From Bacillus sp. SKDU12 (GTDB taxonomy: Bacteria > Bacillota > Bacilli > Bacillales > Bacillaceae): a DNA stretch of 64,000 nucleotides. The notes beneath the pieces are model-generated. The model searched no databases. It worked only from the letters and a program-made list of their open reading frames with translations, and was not told where the DNA came from. Location of the stretch: assembly GCF_010093085.1 (NCBI RefSeq), contig NZ_MSRC01000007.1, positions 62,001 to 126,000 on the forward strand. The letters are read 5' to 3'. The number at the start of each line of letters is the position of its first letter. Position 1 is the first letter of the stretch. The translations under genes and the position numbers were made by a program. Shown in pieces: positions 63,874 to 64,000 of this stretch.

Positions 63874-64000
63874 GTGAAACAGGCAAGCGCAATACCTCAG
63901 CCCAAAACATACGGACCTTTAAAAAACCTTCCGCATTTGGAAAAAGAACAGCTTTCTCAATCTTTATGGCGGATAGCTGATGACTTGGGACCGATTTTCC
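63874..64000 (+). CDS. cypB: Cytochrome P450 CYP102A3, 5' end only
   Basis: The first 42 residues (MKQASAIPQPKTYGPLKN to DDLGPIF) of a P450-reductase fusion (YrhJ, about 1050 residues in full). Start is GTG 63874, eight bases after AAAGGAAG and 17 after the fatR stop, so the two form an operon. CYP102 enzymes hydroxylate fatty acids near the omega end with NADPH. Only the N-terminal tail is in the window, so identity rests on this match and on the fatR neighbour. Confidence 0.85.
   Translation, partial: MKQASAIPQPKTYGPLKNLPHLEKEQLSQSLWRIADDLGPIF

Overview
The window is chromosomal DNA from a member of the Bacillus subtilis group. Gene order from a YrbD-type symporter through ruvAB-queA-tgt, spoVB, secDF, recJ, relA, hisS-aspS, 6S-1 RNA, cymR, alaS, greA, the methionine-to-cysteine operon and the yrhE-yrhJ block is that of B. 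subtilis, as are the AAAGGAGG-type ribosome binding sites and two Firmicute T-box leaders. Several recalled B. subtilis 168 proteins (CymR, BofC) differ from these by more than strain-level amounts, so this looks like a sister species or subspecies; I cannot name it. No rRNA, tRNA, CRISPR array or prophage was seen.

Layout. 1-5.4 kb: symporter (cut by the window edge), a 40-codon ORF, kinase-like yrzF, yrbE-csbX, bofC. 5.4-9.9 kb: LexA-boxed ruvA-ruvB, then yrzS-queA-tgt-yajC. 9.9-16.4 kb: membrane genes yrzE, yrbG, spoVB, competence regulator comN, secDF, yrvC-yrvD. 16.4-22.2 kb: recJ-apt, relA-dtd. 22.2-27.8 kb: SH3/amidase yrvJ, yrzK, a T-box-controlled hisS-aspS operon and 6S-1 RNA. 27.8-36 kb: tcdA, rarA, cymR-iscS-mnmA, TPR protein yrrB, recD2. 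36-43.3 kb: small genes, yrrI, T-box-alaS, ireB-like yrzL, ruvX, yrzB, mltG. 43.4-50.5 kb: the tRNA wobble-uridine hydroxylation/methylation set yrrM-yrrN-yrrO, udk, greA, pbpI, yrrS, yrzA. 50.6-54.5 kb: yrrT-mtnN-mccA-mccB-yrhC, which recycles S-adenosylhomocysteine and converts homocysteine to cysteine; its known repressor CymR is encoded 20 kb upstream. 54.5-64 kb: an accessory-looking stretch with a CzcD-like zinc/cadmium exporter placed between yrhC and yrhD, a formate dehydrogenase (yrhE, yrhD), yrhF, a formate-channel gene with a long structured leader, a run of four very short ORFs including yrzI, methyltransferase yrhH, and the fatR-cyp102A3 pair (the latter cut by the window edge).

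The core 54 kb is conserved and mostly ordinary; its interest lies in regulatory economy. Terminators double as ribosome-binding regions (pbpI, yrrB), -35 boxes overlap upstream stop codons (both T-box operons), and an inverted repeat masks the bofC ribosome binding site. The least explained stretches are 54.5-56.1 kb (exporter insertion and a possible transposase relic), 60.2-60.5 kb (promoter-leader-terminator ahead of the formate channel) and 61.3-62.4 kb (small-ORF array with four hairpins and a perfect 18-bp stem).
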